A stretch of 49,141 bases of DNA from Terrabacter tumescens (GTDB taxonomy: Bacteria; Actinomycetota; Actinomycetes; Actinomycetales; Dermatophilaceae). The stretch is taken from the NCBI RefSeq assembly GCF_014646815.1, contig NZ_BMNZ01000006.1, positions 247,805 to 296,945 of the forward strand, in the 5' to 3' direction. The notes under the pieces were generated by a model. The model was not told where the DNA came from, made no database searches, and worked only from the letters and a program-made list of their open reading frames with translations. Positions 15,899 to 25,345 of the stretch are shown in pieces. Within the stretch, counting starts at the first letter, position 1, and each line of letters begins with the position of its first letter. Made by a program: the position numbers and the translations under genes.

Positions 15899-18324
15899 GC
15901 CTCGTCCCCTACCCGCACGAGCAGGGCGACCGGCAGGCCGTCCGGGCCGATCACGTCGGCGAGACGGGTCGCGCCGCCGTCGAAGGCGCGATCGGAGAGC
16001 ACGTCGCGCCACCGGCCGTCGGGCAGCTCGAGCTCGGCGTCACCGAAGCCGCCTGCGTCAGCGAGCCTCCCGGCGAGCCGGGTCACGACGGTCACGACAT
16101 CGACGCCATCGCCCGTGCCGCGTGCGAAGGCCACGGCGTGCTGCGACGTCGTGCCGACGGGCAAGTAGTTCGCGGCTTCGCCGGTGAAGGACGCCGAGCG
16201 CTCGCGGCGGGTGCGCAGCGCCGCACTCGTGACGAGGAGCTTCTCGTCGTGGAGGTCGGCCGGGGATGCGCCGCCGTCGAGCCGCGCGAGGCGGTCGCGT
16301 CGCTCCGCGTAGTCGACGGCGCGACGGTTGTCGGGGTCGACGAGCGACAGGTCGACGAGGTCGGTGCCCTGGTAGACGTCGGGCACGCCGGGCATCGTCA
16401 GCTGCACGAGCTTCTGGCCCAGCACGTTGGTCCGTGTCTCGAGCCCCGTCGCCTCGACCCAGGCCTCCACGTGAGCGACGATCTCAGGCGTCGTCACGAC
16501 ACCGGACACGAAACGCTTGACGGCCGCCTCGTACGCCTCGTCGGGCTCGGTCCACCGCGTGTGGAGCTTCGACTCGCGAATCGCCTTGAGCGCGTAGGCC
16601 TGCAGCCGTTCCTCGGTGATCGGCCACGCACCGACGACGGTCTGCCAGAGGAAGTACTCGGTCAGCGCGTCGAGCTCGTCCGCTCGCACCGGGCCGGCGA
16701 GCTCTCGAGCCGTGCGCACCCAGGTCGCCCACGCGTCGGGGCGCTCGGCGAGCACGAAGAGCCGCGCCCGCACGTCCTCGGCGCGCTTCGTGTCGTGCGT
16801 CGACAGCGTGGTCATGGACTGCGGCCACTCCCGCAGCAGGCTCTCGGCGAACCCGTGGAACTCAGCTGTCGCCAGCCCCACCCGCGTCGGGTCGCCGCCC
16901 ACCTCGTTGAGCCCGACGAGCCGCACGTAGCGGTAGTACGCCGTGTCCTCGATCGCCTTGGCCATGGCCGGCCCGCACGTCTGCTGGAAGCGCACGACGA
17001 ACTCGTCACGCGCGGCCTCGTCCCGGACGGCGCCCATGCCCAGTGCCAGGTCGACGACGCCGCGCACCGTGGAGGCGTCGAGCGCAGCCTTTGCGCTCTC
17101 ACCCCCGTGCGCCGCGGCGGCCTCGAGCTCCTCGCGGTCCGCGGCCGCGGCGGGGGTGCCGGGCCGCAGGTAGACGCGGTAGCGGTCCATCCCGACGAGC
17201 ATCGCCTCCAGCACCTCCCGGGCCGCGGACTCCTCGAGGTCGGGGCGCGCGCGGGCCACGAGCCGCATGAGGCGGGTCACCTCGGTGGCGAGCATGACCT
17301 GCACCACCCACCGCTTGGACTCGGTGACGATCTCGGCGAGGTCCTGCCGCTCACCGAGCAGCTCGGTCGACAGGTCGTCGAGCGGGGCGGCGCCGGCGTG
17401 GTCGACGAAGAGGCCGCCGATGCGCAGCAGCGCGTCGTAGCCCGTCGTCCCGGCCGTCCGCCACGCGTGCGGCAGCTGCTCGTCGCCCTCGAGGATCTTC
17501 TCGACGACGACCCAGGCGTCGCCGGTCGCGTCGCCGAGGCGCTCGAGGTAGCCCCCGGGGTCGGCGAGGCCGTCGGGGTGGTCGATCCGCAGGCCGTCGA
17601 TGGCGCCCGAGCGGATGCCGTCGACGAGCAGCGCGTGCGTCGCGTCGAACACCTCGGGCTCCTCGACGCGCACCGCGATGAGGGACGTGACGTCGAAGAA
17701 GCGGCGGTAGTTCAGCTCGGAGTCGCCGACCGTCCACGACGCGAGGCGGTAGTGCTGGCAGTCGAGGAGGTCACCCAGCGGCATACGCGCGTCGGTGCCC
17801 GGGGCGAGCGGGAAGACATGGTCGTAGTACTGCACGACCGGCTCGCCCTCGTGCTCACCCACGGAGATCTCGCCCGCGGCGAGCACCTCCTCGAGCGGGG
17901 CGCCGAGCACGGGCATGAGGATGTGGCCGTCCTGGGCGTCCCAGTCGACGTCGAACCACGTGGCGTATGCCGACTGCCGGCCCTCGCGGAGCACCGACCA
18001 CAGCGGGCGGTTGAGCGAGAGCGGCGTCGGGGTCGTCATGTGGTTGGGCACGACGTCGACGACGATGCCCAGCCCTGCTGCGTGGGCGGCCTCGACGAGC
18101 CGGGCGAAGCCGGCGTCGCCGCCGAGACCCTCGGCCACCGACGTGTGGTCGGTGACGTCGTAGCCGTGCTTCGAGCCGACCGTCGCCTGCAGGATCGGCG
18201 ACAGGTAGAGGTGCGTGATCCCCAGTGCCGCAAGGTGATCCACCTGTGCCACCGCGTCGTCGAGGGTGAAGTCCGGCTCGAGCTGGAGCCGGTGGGTCGA
18301 GACCGGTGCGCTGGAGTACCTCAC
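15895..18324 (-). CDS. treY: Malto-oligosyltrehalose synthase
   Basis: This 809-residue enzyme isomerises the reducing-end alpha-1,4 bond of maltodextrins into an alpha,alpha-1,1 trehalose linkage. The N-terminus STHRLQLEPDFTLDDA is characteristic of TreY. Further matches are VVDVVPNHM, nucleophile D248 in DGLRIDHPDGL, acid E275 in VVVEKILEG, and the C-terminal STHDTKRAEDVRAR and MPGVPDVYQGTDL. The GTG start overlaps the treX stop by 4 nt (GTGA). Its stop overlaps treZ likewise, so all three genes are translationally coupled. Confidence 0.97.
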   Translation of the reverse strand: MRYSSAPVSTHRLQLEPDFTLDDAVAQVDHLAALGITHLYLSPILQATVGSKHGYDVTDHTSVAEGLGGDAGFARLVEAAHAAGLGIVVDVVPNHMTTPTPLSLNRPLWSVLREGRQSAYATWFDVDWDAQDGHILMPVLGAPLEEVLAAGEISVGEHEGEPVVQYYDHVFPLAPGTDARMPLGDLLDCQHYRLASWTVGDSELNYRRFFDVTSLIAVRVEEPEVFDATHALLVDGIRSGAIDGLRIDHPDGLADPGGYLERLGDATGDAWVVVEKILEGDEQLPHAWRTAGTTGYDALLRIGGLFVDHAGAAPLDDLSTELLGERQDLAEIVTESKRWVVQVMLATEVTRLMRLVARARPDLEESAAREVLEAMLVGMDRYRVYLRPGTPAAAADREELEAAAAHGGESAKAALDASTVRGVVDLALGMGAVRDEAARDEFVVRFQQTCGPAMAKAIEDTAYYRYVRLVGLNEVGGDPTRVGLATAEFHGFAESLLREWPQSMTTLSTHDTKRAEDVRARLFVLAERPDAWATWVRTARELAGPVRADELDALTEYFLWQTVVGAWPITEERLQAYALKAIRESKLHTRWTEPDEAYEAAVKRFVSGVVTTPEIVAHVEAWVEATGLETRTNVLGQKLVQLTMPGVPDVYQGTDLVDLSLVDPDNRRAVDYAERRDRLARLDGGASPADLHDEKLLVTSAALRTRRERSASFTGEAANYLPVGTTSQHAVAFARGTGDGVDVVTVVTRLAGRLADAGGFGDAELELPDGRWRDVLSDRAFDGGATRLADVIGPDGLPVALLVRVGDEA

Positions 18325-20492
18325 GCCGTGGCCTCCTCCGTGACGCCCGGGATGATGGCCGAGACGATCTCGCGCGGACACCGCAGGACGACGATGCTGC
18401 GCGGCTGGACCTGGATCTGCCACGTCGGCTCGAGCGGGTTGGCCTCGACCTCGTGCAGCGCGGTGTCGATCACGGGGAGCCACTGGGCGCCGTACTCCTC
18501 GTCGGGCAGCGTGAAGGCGAGCGGCTCGTCGTGGGCGTTGAACATCACGAGGAACGAGTCGTCGAGGATCTGCTGCCCGCGCGGGTCCGGCTCGGGGATG
18601 GCCGAGCCGTTGAGGAAGATCATGAGCGACTTGGCCTGGCCGTTGCTCCAGTCCTCCTCGTCCATGTGCTGGGCCTCCGGCGTGAACCAGGCGATGTCAC
18701 CGAGGTCGCTCTCGCCGCCGTGGTCGGCGTTGCCGGCGAAGAAGCGGCGGCGGCGGAAGACCGGGTGCTCACGGCGCAGCTTGACGAGCGACTGCGTGAA
18801 GACGAGCAGCTTCTGGTCGTCCTCGTCGAGGACCCACTGGATCCACGAGATGTCGTTGTCCTGGCAGTAGCCGTTGTTGTTGCCGCCCTGCGTGCGGCCG
18901 AGCTCGTCGCCGTGGAGCATCATCGGCACGCCCTGCGAGAAGAGGAGCGTGGTGAGGAAGTTGCGCTGCTGACGCATCCGCAGGTCACGGATCTCGGGGT
19001 CGGTGGTCGGCCCCTCGACGCCGCAGTTCCACGAGCGGTTGTGGCTCTCGCCGTCGTTGTTGCCCTCGCCGTTGGCGTCGTTGTGCTTCTCGTTGTAGGA
19101 CACGAGGTCGCGCAGCGTGAAGCCGTCGTGGGCCGTGACGAAGTTGATCGAGGCGATCGGCTTGCGGCCCGAGTGCTCGTAGAGGTCGCTGGATCCGGTG
19201 AAGCGAGAGGCGAACTCGCCGAGCGCGCCGCCCTCGCCGCGCCAGAAGTCGCGCACCGTGTCGCGGAACTTGCCGTTCCACTCGGTCCACAGCGGCGGGA
19301 AGTTGCCGACCTGGTAGCCCCCCTCGCCGACGTCCCACGGCTCAGCGATGAGCTTGACCTGGCTGACGACCGGGTCCTGCTGGATGAGGTCGAAGAACGC
19401 CGACAGCTTGTCGACCTCGTGGAACTGGCGTGCCAGGGTCGCGGCGAGGTCGAAGCGGAAGCCGTCGACGTGCATCTCGGTGACCCAGTAGCGCAGCGAG
19501 TCCATGATGAGCTGCAGCACGTGGGGGCTACGCATGAGCAGGCTGTTGCCGGTGCCGGTCGTGTCGTAGTAGTGCGACAGGTCGTCGCTGACGAGGCGGT
19601 AGTAGCTGTTGTTGTCGAGGCCACGGAACGCCAGCGTCGGGCCCATGTGGTTGCCCTCGGCGGTGTGGTTGTAGACGACGTCGAGGATGACCTCGATGTT
19701 CGCGGCGTGCAGCGCCTTGACCATGGCCTTGAACTCGAGCACCTGCTGCCCGCGCTGGCCGCCGGCGGCGTACTCGTTGTGCGGTGCGAGGAAGCCGATG
19801 GTGTTGTAGCCCCAGTAGTTCGACAGCCCCCGGTCCACGAGCGGCGCGTCCTGGACGAACTGGTGGACCGGCATCAGCTCGATGGCGGTGATGCCGAGGT
19901 CGCTGAGGTGCTTGATCATCGCCGGATGGGAGATGCCGGCGTAGGTGCCGCGGATCTCCTCGGGGATCTCCGGGTGGAGCATCGTCAGACCCTTGACGTG
20001 GGCCTCGTAGATGATGCTCTCGTGGTACTCGTGGCGAGGCGGGCGGTCGTCGCCCCAGTCGAAGAACGGGTTGATGACGACGGAGTGCATCGTGTGGCGC
20101 ACGTTGTCGTCGGTGTTGATCTTCGTCGTGGTCGCGGCCTCGGGGTCGCCGAAGGTGTACGAGTAGAGCGACTGGTCGTTCTCGGCCTGGCCCTCGATCG
20201 CCTTGGCATAGGGGTCGAGCAGGAACTTGCTCGGGTTGCAGCGGTGACCGTTCTCCGGGTCGTAGGGCCCGTGGACGCGGAAGCCGTAGCGCTGCCCGGG
20301 CTGCACGTAGGGCACGTAGCCGTGCCAGACGAAACCGTCCGTCTCGGGCAGGTCGAGTCTCGTCTCGGTGAGGTCGTCGTCGAGCAGGCACAGCTCGACT
20401 CGCTCGGCCGCCTCGGAGAAGACCGCGAAGTTGACCCCGGAGCCGTCGTACGTCGCTCCGAGGGGGTAGGGCTTGCCCGGCCAGATCTCCAT
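18321..20492 (-). CDS. treX: Glycogen debranching enzyme
   Basis: This 723-residue isoamylase-type GH13 enzyme (GlgX/TreX) removes alpha-1,6 branches from glycogen, giving TreY linear substrates. The start [19 protein letters not shown] matches the family. Catalytic residues are D348 in [12 protein letters not shown]384 in [13 protein letters not shown] and D456 in TAHDGFTL, with [10 protein letters not shown] at 271-280. The first gene of treXYZ, it must carry the operon promoter in the 408-bp gap upstream, but no convincing box is visible. The gap separates it from a divergent baeRF-family gene. Confidence 0.96.
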   Translation of the reverse strand: MEIWPGKPYPLGATYDGSGVNFAVFSEAAERVELCLLDDDLTETRLDLPETDGFVWHGYVPYVQPGQRYGFRVHGPYDPENGHRCNPSKFLLDPYAKAIEGQAENDQSLYSYTFGDPEAATTTKINTDDNVRHTMHSVVINPFFDWGDDRPPRHEYHESIIYEAHVKGLTMLHPEIPEEIRGTYAGISHPAMIKHLSDLGITAIELMPVHQFVQDAPLVDRGLSNYWGYNTIGFLAPHNEYAAGGQRGQQVLEFKAMVKALHAANIEVILDVVYNHTAEGNHMGPTLAFRGLDNNSYYRLVSDDLSHYYDTTGTGNSLLMRSPHVLQLIMDSLRYWVTEMHVDGFRFDLAATLARQFHEVDKLSAFFDLIQQDPVVSQVKLIAEPWDVGEGGYQVGNFPPLWTEWNGKFRDTVRDFWRGEGGALGEFASRFTGSSDLYEHSGRKPIASINFVTAHDGFTLRDLVSYNEKHNDANGEGNNDGESHNRSWNCGVEGPTTDPEIRDLRMRQQRNFLTTLLFSQGVPMMLHGDELGRTQGGNNNGYCQDNDISWIQWVLDEDDQKLLVFTQSLVKLRREHPVFRRRRFFAGNADHGGESDLGDIAWFTPEAQHMDEEDWSNGQAKSLMIFLNGSAIPEPDPRGQQILDDSFLVMFNAHDEPLAFTLPDEEYGAQWLPVIDTALHEVEANPLEPTWQIQVQPRSIVVLRCPREIVSAIIPGVTEEATA

Positions 20493-20900
20493 GGACCTAC
20501 TTTCCGTCGTTCGGTCGCGGCGCAGAGCCGCGGCGCCACGGCGTGGCGACCTGCGGACGACGGTGGCCGCTCAGCGCATTCTCCCCTGTCGACGCCCGTC
20601 GCGCGCAAGGCGGTCGTATGCCGGTCGGCGCGCCGCGTCGTGGCGCGCCGTGCGGACGTGGCAGGGAGAGCGCTGGTCAGCTCGCGCGTCCCTGCTTCCA
20701 GTACCCCATGCAGGCGACCTGCGGACGCGCATCCCACCCTCGCCGACCACGAGTGAGCCGCCGGCCGGCCGTCGCGCACGTCGGGCGGGGGCCGCAGGCG
20801 GTGCCGACGGGGGACCTATGACCCTGCGAAGTCCCGGCGCCGAGTGGTGACATGAGAGGTGGGTGAGCCGGAGGGCTGAGCCCTCGAGAGGAGATGTCCG
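20493..20900. other. Intergenic region between divergent treX and baeRF genes
   Basis: No convincing gene is seen in these 408 bp; the open frames are arginine- and proline-rich shadows. It holds one GTATGCCG octamer at 20616-20623 and a 15-bp direct repeat GGCGACCTGCGGACG at 20545-20559 and 20713-20727. Both neighbouring promoters should lie here, but I cannot place them with confidence. Confidence 0.6.
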
Positions 20901-22082
20901 ATGAACCACCAGCTGTCAGCTGCCGCACCGAGCACACCATGGGACGAGGTCGACCTCGTCTCGGTCGAGAGCCTGCTCCGGCTCAGTGAGGCCGACGGTC
21001 CCTGCGTCAGCATCTACCTGCCGACGAGCGTGCAGGGCCCGGACGTCAGGCTCGGCCCGTCGCGACTGCGCACCCTCGTCCGGCAGGCCGCCGCAGACCT
21101 CTCCGAGGCCGGTGTCGACGACCGGGTCGCCACCGAGCTCCTCGCCCAGCTGAGGGCCCTGGAGAGCGACGACGACTTCTGGCAGGTGCGCGCTCCCGGT
21201 CTGGCTCTCTTCGTCGCACCGGGGTTCGCGCTGCATGCACGGCTGCCTGTCGCCCCGAGCGAGCAGGTGGTGGTGGGAGAGGCCTTCCGCCTCCGTCCCC
21301 TCATCCCGCTGGTGACGCCCACCGGCGGCTTCCTCGTCCTCGCGCTGGCGCAGAACCGGGTGCGGCTGCTGCACGGGACCCGGGAGACGGTGGCGGAGCT
21401 GCCGCTCTCGCAGGTCCCCTCCTCGATGCGTGAGGCCATCCCGCAGGAGGAGACGGAGCGACACGGCCAGTCCCACTCGGGCGGACACACGGGCGGACGC
21501 CCCGAGCAGCAGGTGCACGGTCAGGGCAACGAGGCCGACTACGACAAGGCGGCTCTCGAGCGCTTCTTCCGGGCCGTGGACGAGCCGCTCACCCAGCGGT
21601 TCGGCCGTCGGGGCGAACCCCTCGTGCTGGCCTGCGTCGGCTACTACCTGCCGATCTACCGGCAGGTGAGTCGCTACCCGGCGCTCGTGGACCGGGCGGT
21701 CGAGGGCAACCCCGAGCACCGCACGGCGGGTGAGCTGCACGCTGCAGCGTGGGAGCTCGTCGCCGCCGACATCGCCGAACGGGAGCAAATGCTGCAGAAC
21801 CGCTTCCGCGAGGCCGATGGGACGGGGCTGACCGCGAGCGACCCGGAGCAGCTGCTCGCCGCAGCCCGTGACGGTCGCGTCGACACGCTCTTCCTGGCCA
21901 CGGACGCCACCACGGACACCACTGCGGGCGCAGTCCCGAACGGAATGCTGACGTCCGCGCCCCCGGACGACGACGGGCTCATCGACAGTGCCGTCAGGGA
22001 GACCATCCGACACGGTGGCCGGTGCCTCCCGCTCACCGTCCTGCCGGTGCCGAGGAAGGCCGCTGCCCTGCTGCGCTACTGA
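20901..22082 (+). CDS. baeRF-family protein (bacterial archaeo-eukaryotic release factor-like)
   Basis: A 393-residue protein resembling the baeRF family 3/7 group. The opening ESLLRLSEADGPCVSIYLPT and the later LVTPTGGFLVLALAQNRVRL and VDTLFLATDA are family-like. The group is related to eRF1 and proposed to act on ribosomes under stress (established proposal, little experimental work). A His/Gly/Gln-rich linker around residues 185-210 separates the domains. No signal peptide is seen. GAGGAG lies about 8-13 nt before the ATG and sets the start. A missing GGQ loop would argue against peptide release as such; I see none. Confidence 0.75.
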   Translation: MNHQLSAAAPSTPWDEVDLVSVESLLRLSEADGPCVSIYLPTSVQGPDVRLGPSRLRTLVRQAAADLSEAGVDDRVATELLAQLRALESDDDFWQVRAPGLALFVAPGFALHARLPVAPSEQVVVGEAFRLRPLIPLVTPTGGFLVLALAQNRVRLLHGTRETVAELPLSQVPSSMREAIPQEETERHGQSHSGGHTGGRPEQQVHGQGNEADYDKAALERFFRAVDEPLTQRFGRRGEPLVLACVGYYLPIYRQVSRYPALVDRAVEGNPEHRTAGELHAAAWELVAADIAEREQMLQNRFREADGTGLTASDPEQLLAAARDGRVDTLFLATDATTDTTAGAVPNGMLTSAPPDDDGLIDSAVRETIRHGGRCLPLTVLPVPRKAAALLRY

Positions 22083-22125
22083 CGTCGCACAGCAGACGAC
22101 CTCCCCGGCCCGGCTTCGGATGGTC

Positions 22126-22902
22126 CTAGAGGGAGCCGCCCAGCGTCACGCCGCCGTCGACGGTGAGGGTCTGACCGGTGACCCACGACGCGTCGCTGCT
22201 CAGCAGGAAGCTGACGGCGCCGGCGACGTCCTCGGGCAGGCCGAGACGCTTCATCGGGTAGGCACGCACGACCCTCTCCTCGCGCCCCTCGTAGAGCGCC
22301 TCGGCGAACTTCGTCTTGACGACGGCCGGCGCGACGGCGTTGACGCGCACGTCCGGACCGAGCTCGTAGCCCAGCTCGGTCGTCAGGTGGATGAGCGCCG
22401 CCTTGGACACGCCGTACCAGCCGATGACGCCGCTCGCGCCCTGACCCGCGACCGAGGCGAGGTTGACGACCGAGCCCGGGTGGGTCTCGTCGCCGAGCCC
22501 CGCGGCCACGGCCTTCTTGATCCACGAGAAGGCGGCGACGACGTTGACGTCGAGCACCTTGCGCGCGATGTCGAGGTCCGAGTCGAGCATCGGCCCGTAG
22601 ACCGGGTTGATGCCGGTGTTGTTGACGAGCAGGTGGAGGCCGCCGAAGGTCTCACGCGCCTTGGCGATGACCTCGTCCTGGTGCGCCTCGTCGGCGGCGT
22701 TGCCGGCCACCCCGAGGGCGTTCGCCGCCCCGCCGAGCTCCTCGACGGCGGCGGCAAGGGCCTCCGGCTTGCGCGCCGTGATGACGACCTTGGCGCCCTC
22801 GTCGACGAGACGGTGGGCGATGCCGAGGCCGATCCCCCGACTGGCACCGGTGATGATCGCGACGGCGCCCTCGTGGCGTCCGCCGCTCGCGGGAGCCGCC
22901 AT
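22126..22902 (-). CDS. SDR-family oxidoreductase (FabG-like)
   Basis: This 258-residue NAD(P)-dependent dehydrogenase has the nucleotide-binding motif TGASRGIG at 18-25 and NNTG at 94-97. The catalytic residues are Ser150, Tyr163 and Lys167. C-terminal LTVDGGVTLGG is typical. The ATG shares one base with the acyl-CoA dehydrogenase stop (TGATG), so the two are coupled. The pairing suggests beta-oxidation of a fatty or branched-chain acyl-CoA, with this enzyme acting on the hydroxy/keto step; the substrate is inferred. Confidence 0.9.
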   Translation of the reverse strand: MAAPASGGRHEGAVAIITGASRGIGLGIAHRLVDEGAKVVITARKPEALAAAVEELGGAANALGVAGNAADEAHQDEVIAKARETFGGLHLLVNNTGINPVYGPMLDSDLDIARKVLDVNVVAAFSWIKKAVAAGLGDETHPGSVVNLASVAGQGASGVIGWYGVSKAALIHLTTELGYELGPDVRVNAVAPAVVKTKFAEALYEGREERVVRAYPMKRLGLPEDVAGAVSFLLSSDASWVTGQTLTVDGGVTLGGSL

Positions 22903-24047
22903 CAGAAGCCGAGGTCCCGGCCGATGAGCTCCTTCATGATCTCGTTGGACCCGGCCCAGATCTTCGTGACGCGGGCGTCGCGCCAGGCGCGGGCCACGCG
23001 GTACTCGTTCATGAAGCCGTAGCCGCCGTGCAGCTGCACACAGTGGTCCAGCACATCGTTCTGCACCTCCGAGCTCCACCACTTCGCCTTAGCGGCGTCG
23101 ACCGCCGAGAGCTTGCCCTCGGCGTGGGCCGCGATGCAGTCGTCGACGTAGGCCTCGGCGACCTCGATCTTGGTGACGAGCTCGGCCATGAGGAACTTGT
23201 TGTGCTGGAACGCGCCGATCGGCTGGCCGAAGGCCTTGCGGTCCTTGGCGTACTGGATCGTCTCCTCGAGGATCGCCTTGGCGTGGGCGACGTTGGAGAC
23301 CGCGGCCCCGACGCGCTCCTGCGGCAGGCGCTGCATCATCGAGATGAAGCCCATGCCCTCGGGCCCGAGGCGGTTCTCGTCGGGGACCCGGACGTTCTCG
23401 AAGAAGAGCTCGGCGGTGTCGGACTCGTCCATGCCGACCTTGTCGAGCTTGCGGCCGTTCTGGAAGCCCTCCATGCCGCGCTCGACCATGAGCAGGGTGA
23501 TGCCCTTGGCGCCCTTGGACGGGTCGGTCCTGGCCGCGACGATGACGAGGTCGGCCTGGTAGCCGTTGGTGATGAAGGTCTTGGAGCCGTTGAGGATCCA
23601 GGCGTCGCCGTCGCGCACGGCGGTCGTCTTGAGCGCGGCGAGGTCGGAGCCGCCGGACGGCTCGGTCATCGCGATGGCGCAGATCAGCTCACCACTCGCC
23701 ATGCCGGGCAGCCAGCGCTGCTTCTGCTCCTCGGTGCCGAGGTCGACGATGTAGGGCGGGCACACGTCGGAGTGGATGCCGAAGCACGAGCTCGTCGCGG
23801 CGTTGAAGCGCGACATCTCCTCGGCGACGACGGCGTTGAAACGGTAGTCGTCGACGCCGGCGCCACCGAACTCCTCGGGGATGTCGAGGCCGAAGAAGCC
23901 CTGCTTGCCGGCCTCGAGCCAGATGTCGCGCGGGATCGACTTGCCCTCGATCATCTCCTCGGCGCGGGGTGCGAGGGTGCGCGCGACGAACTCGCGGGCG
24001 GAGGCGCGCATCGCCTCGTGGTCCTCGTCGTAGATGTTGCGGGGCAT
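22902..24047 (-). CDS. Acyl-CoA dehydrogenase
   Basis: This 381-residue FAD enzyme introduces the alpha,beta double bond into acyl-CoA. It has AMTEPSGGSD in the flavin-binding region, DRKAFGQPIGAFQ, and the catalytic Glu348 in GYGFMNEYRVAR. The end WAGSNEIMKELIGR is highly typical. Two ATGs are available. The inner one at 24047 is preferred because GGAGG lies 5 nt before it, although the outer one at 24059 is possible. A divergent tetR gene and a perfect operator lie upstream, so it is probably derepressed by an acyl-CoA ligand. Confidence 0.93.
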   Translation of the reverse strand: MPRNIYDEDHEAMRASAREFVARTLAPRAEEMIEGKSIPRDIWLEAGKQGFFGLDIPEEFGGAGVDDYRFNAVVAEEMSRFNAATSSCFGIHSDVCPPYIVDLGTEEQKQRWLPGMASGELICAIAMTEPSGGSDLAALKTTAVRDGDAWILNGSKTFITNGYQADLVIVAARTDPSKGAKGITLLMVERGMEGFQNGRKLDKVGMDESDTAELFFENVRVPDENRLGPEGMGFISMMQRLPQERVGAAVSNVAHAKAILEETIQYAKDRKAFGQPIGAFQHNKFLMAELVTKIEVAEAYVDDCIAAHAEGKLSAVDAAKAKWWSSEVQNDVLDHCVQLHGGYGFMNEYRVARAWRDARVTKIWAGSNEIMKELIGRDLGF

Positions 24048-24099
24048 GGCGTCCTCCATCGGGCGTGCTCACGGGTGCGACGCGCCGGTACCCATCGGT

Positions 24100-24119
24100 A
24101 ACTAAGCGCTTGCTTAGTT
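24100..24119. promoter_or_regulatory. Palindromic TetR-type operator
   Basis: AACTAAGC and GCTTAGTT are perfect 8-bp arms around a 4-bp GCTT spacer. It sits between the divergent acyl-CoA dehydrogenase and tetR genes, in an AT-rich island. It is the obvious binding site for the adjacent regulator, repressing both genes. Confidence 0.7.
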
Positions 24120-24145
24120 TCCCTCCACTGCGGCATGCTGTCAAC

Positions 24146-24772
24146 GTGCCGCAGCCCACCACGACCCCGCCGACCTCCGGAGCCCGGACGTCCGACCCGG
24201 ACGCCTCGACGGTCGAGCGGCTCCTGCAGGCCGCGGCGCACGCGTTCGCCGACAAGGGCTTCCACGCCACGACGACCCGCGACATCGCCTCGGGCGCAGG
24301 CCTGTCCCCCGCCGGCGTCTACGTGCACTTCGGCTCCAAGGAGGAGCTGCTCTTCGCCCTGAGCCGCAGCGGGCACGAGTCCGCCCTGCGGCTGCTGCGC
24401 TCGGCCATCGCGGACGGGGCGACGCCTCGCCAGCAGCTCGTCGCCGCCATGGCCCGCTTCACCGAGTGGCACGTCGAGCAGTACCAGGTGGCCCGGGTCG
24501 TGCAGTACGAGCACCACCACCTCACCCCCGAGCACCACGCCGAGGTCCTGGCCCTGCGCAAGGAGATGGACTCGCTCGTCCGGGACGTGCTCGACCGCGG
24601 CGTCGCCGACGGCACCTTCTCCGTCGACGACAGCGCCGACACCGCTCTCGCCCTGCTCTCGATCGTCGTCGACGTGGCCCGGTGGTACTCCCCGACGATC
24701 CGCCGCACGCCCACCGAGATCGGCGCGACCAACGCCACCCTCGCGCTGCGACTCGTGGGCGCCGGACACTGA
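24146..24772 (+). CDS. TetR-family transcriptional regulator
   Basis: A 208-residue repressor. The N-terminal helix-turn-helix has LLQAAAHAFADKGFHATTTR, DIASGAGLSPAGVYVHFGSK and EELLFAL in canonical order. The C-terminal half is a helical ligand domain with a KstR2/FadR-like flavour (VEQYQVARVVQYEHHHLTPE). The GTG start gives a normal N-terminus; the frame is open further back only as antisense of the neighbour. It is divergent from the acyl-CoA dehydrogenase/SDR operon with a palindrome between, so it likely controls that operon and itself. The 2H phosphoesterase gene follows after 5 bp. Confidence 0.92.
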   Translation: MPQPTTTPPTSGARTSDPDASTVERLLQAAAHAFADKGFHATTTRDIASGAGLSPAGVYVHFGSKEELLFALSRSGHESALRLLRSAIADGATPRQQLVAAMARFTEWHVEQYQVARVVQYEHHHLTPEHHAEVLALRKEMDSLVRDVLDRGVADGTFSVDDSADTALALLSIVVDVARWYSPTIRRTPTEIGATNATLALRLVGAGH

Positions 24773-24777
24773 CCGCG

Positions 24778-25341
24778 ATGCCGGCCGCGCTCCCGGCGAC
24801 CCCCTCGAGCGGGAAGGGTCACTCGGTCCTCCAGGTGCCGGTGCCCGAGCTGGAGCCGTTCGTGCTGGACCGCACGCGGCACTACGACACCGACTACGTG
24901 TCGACCGACCCGGGCTTCGTCCACGCCCACGTCACGGCGCTCGCACCGTTCCTCGACGCGCCACTCCTCACCCCGCGAGTCCTCGCTCGAGTCGCCGAGG
25001 TCGCCTGCGCCACGGCGTCCTTCGACTTCACCCTCGAGCAGGTCGACACGTTCCCCAACGGCATCGTGCACCTCCTCCCGGAGCCGGCGACGCCGTTCGC
25101 GACCCTGACCGCCACCCTGTGGGACGCCTTCCCGCAATGCCCTCCGTATGCCGGCCGCTTCGGTGACGTCGTCCCGCACCTGACGCTCGACGCCCTGTCC
25201 GACGACGTGACGCGGGAGTCGACCCGCTCCCTCGTCGCCCCGCACCTGCCGGCCCGGTGCCGCGCTGAGCGGATCGACCTCGCGTGGTACGAGCCCGGCG
25301 CCTGCCGGATCCTGCGCTCGTGGCCCCTCGGCTGCGCCTGA
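24778..25341 (+). CDS. 2H phosphoesterase / 2'-5' RNA ligase-like protein
   Basis: This 187-residue protein has the two His-x-Thr/Ser-like motifs of the 2H superfamily: HAHVTALAPF in the first half and HLTLDAL in the second. The first motif reads HVT and the second HLT, both compatible with catalysis. The family acts on 2',3'-cyclic or 2'-5' phosphodiesters; the natural substrate here is unknown. It starts 5 bp after tetR and probably shares its transcript. It ends 4 bp from the convergent yczE stop. Confidence 0.83.
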   Translation: MPAALPATPSSGKGHSVLQVPVPELEPFVLDRTRHYDTDYVSTDPGFVHAHVTALAPFLDAPLLTPRVLARVAEVACATASFDFTLEQVDTFPNGIVHLLPEPATPFATLTATLWDAFPQCPPYAGRFGDVVPHLTLDALSDDVTRESTRSLVAPHLPARCRAERIDLAWYEPGACRILRSWPLGCA

Positions 25342-25345
25342 CCGC

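Noticed and set aside
15790-20756. Two very long plus-strand open frames opposite treZ, treY and treX
   Set aside because: All three opposite genes have complete catalytic motifs. The plus-strand products are low-complexity and overlap each other in the same region.
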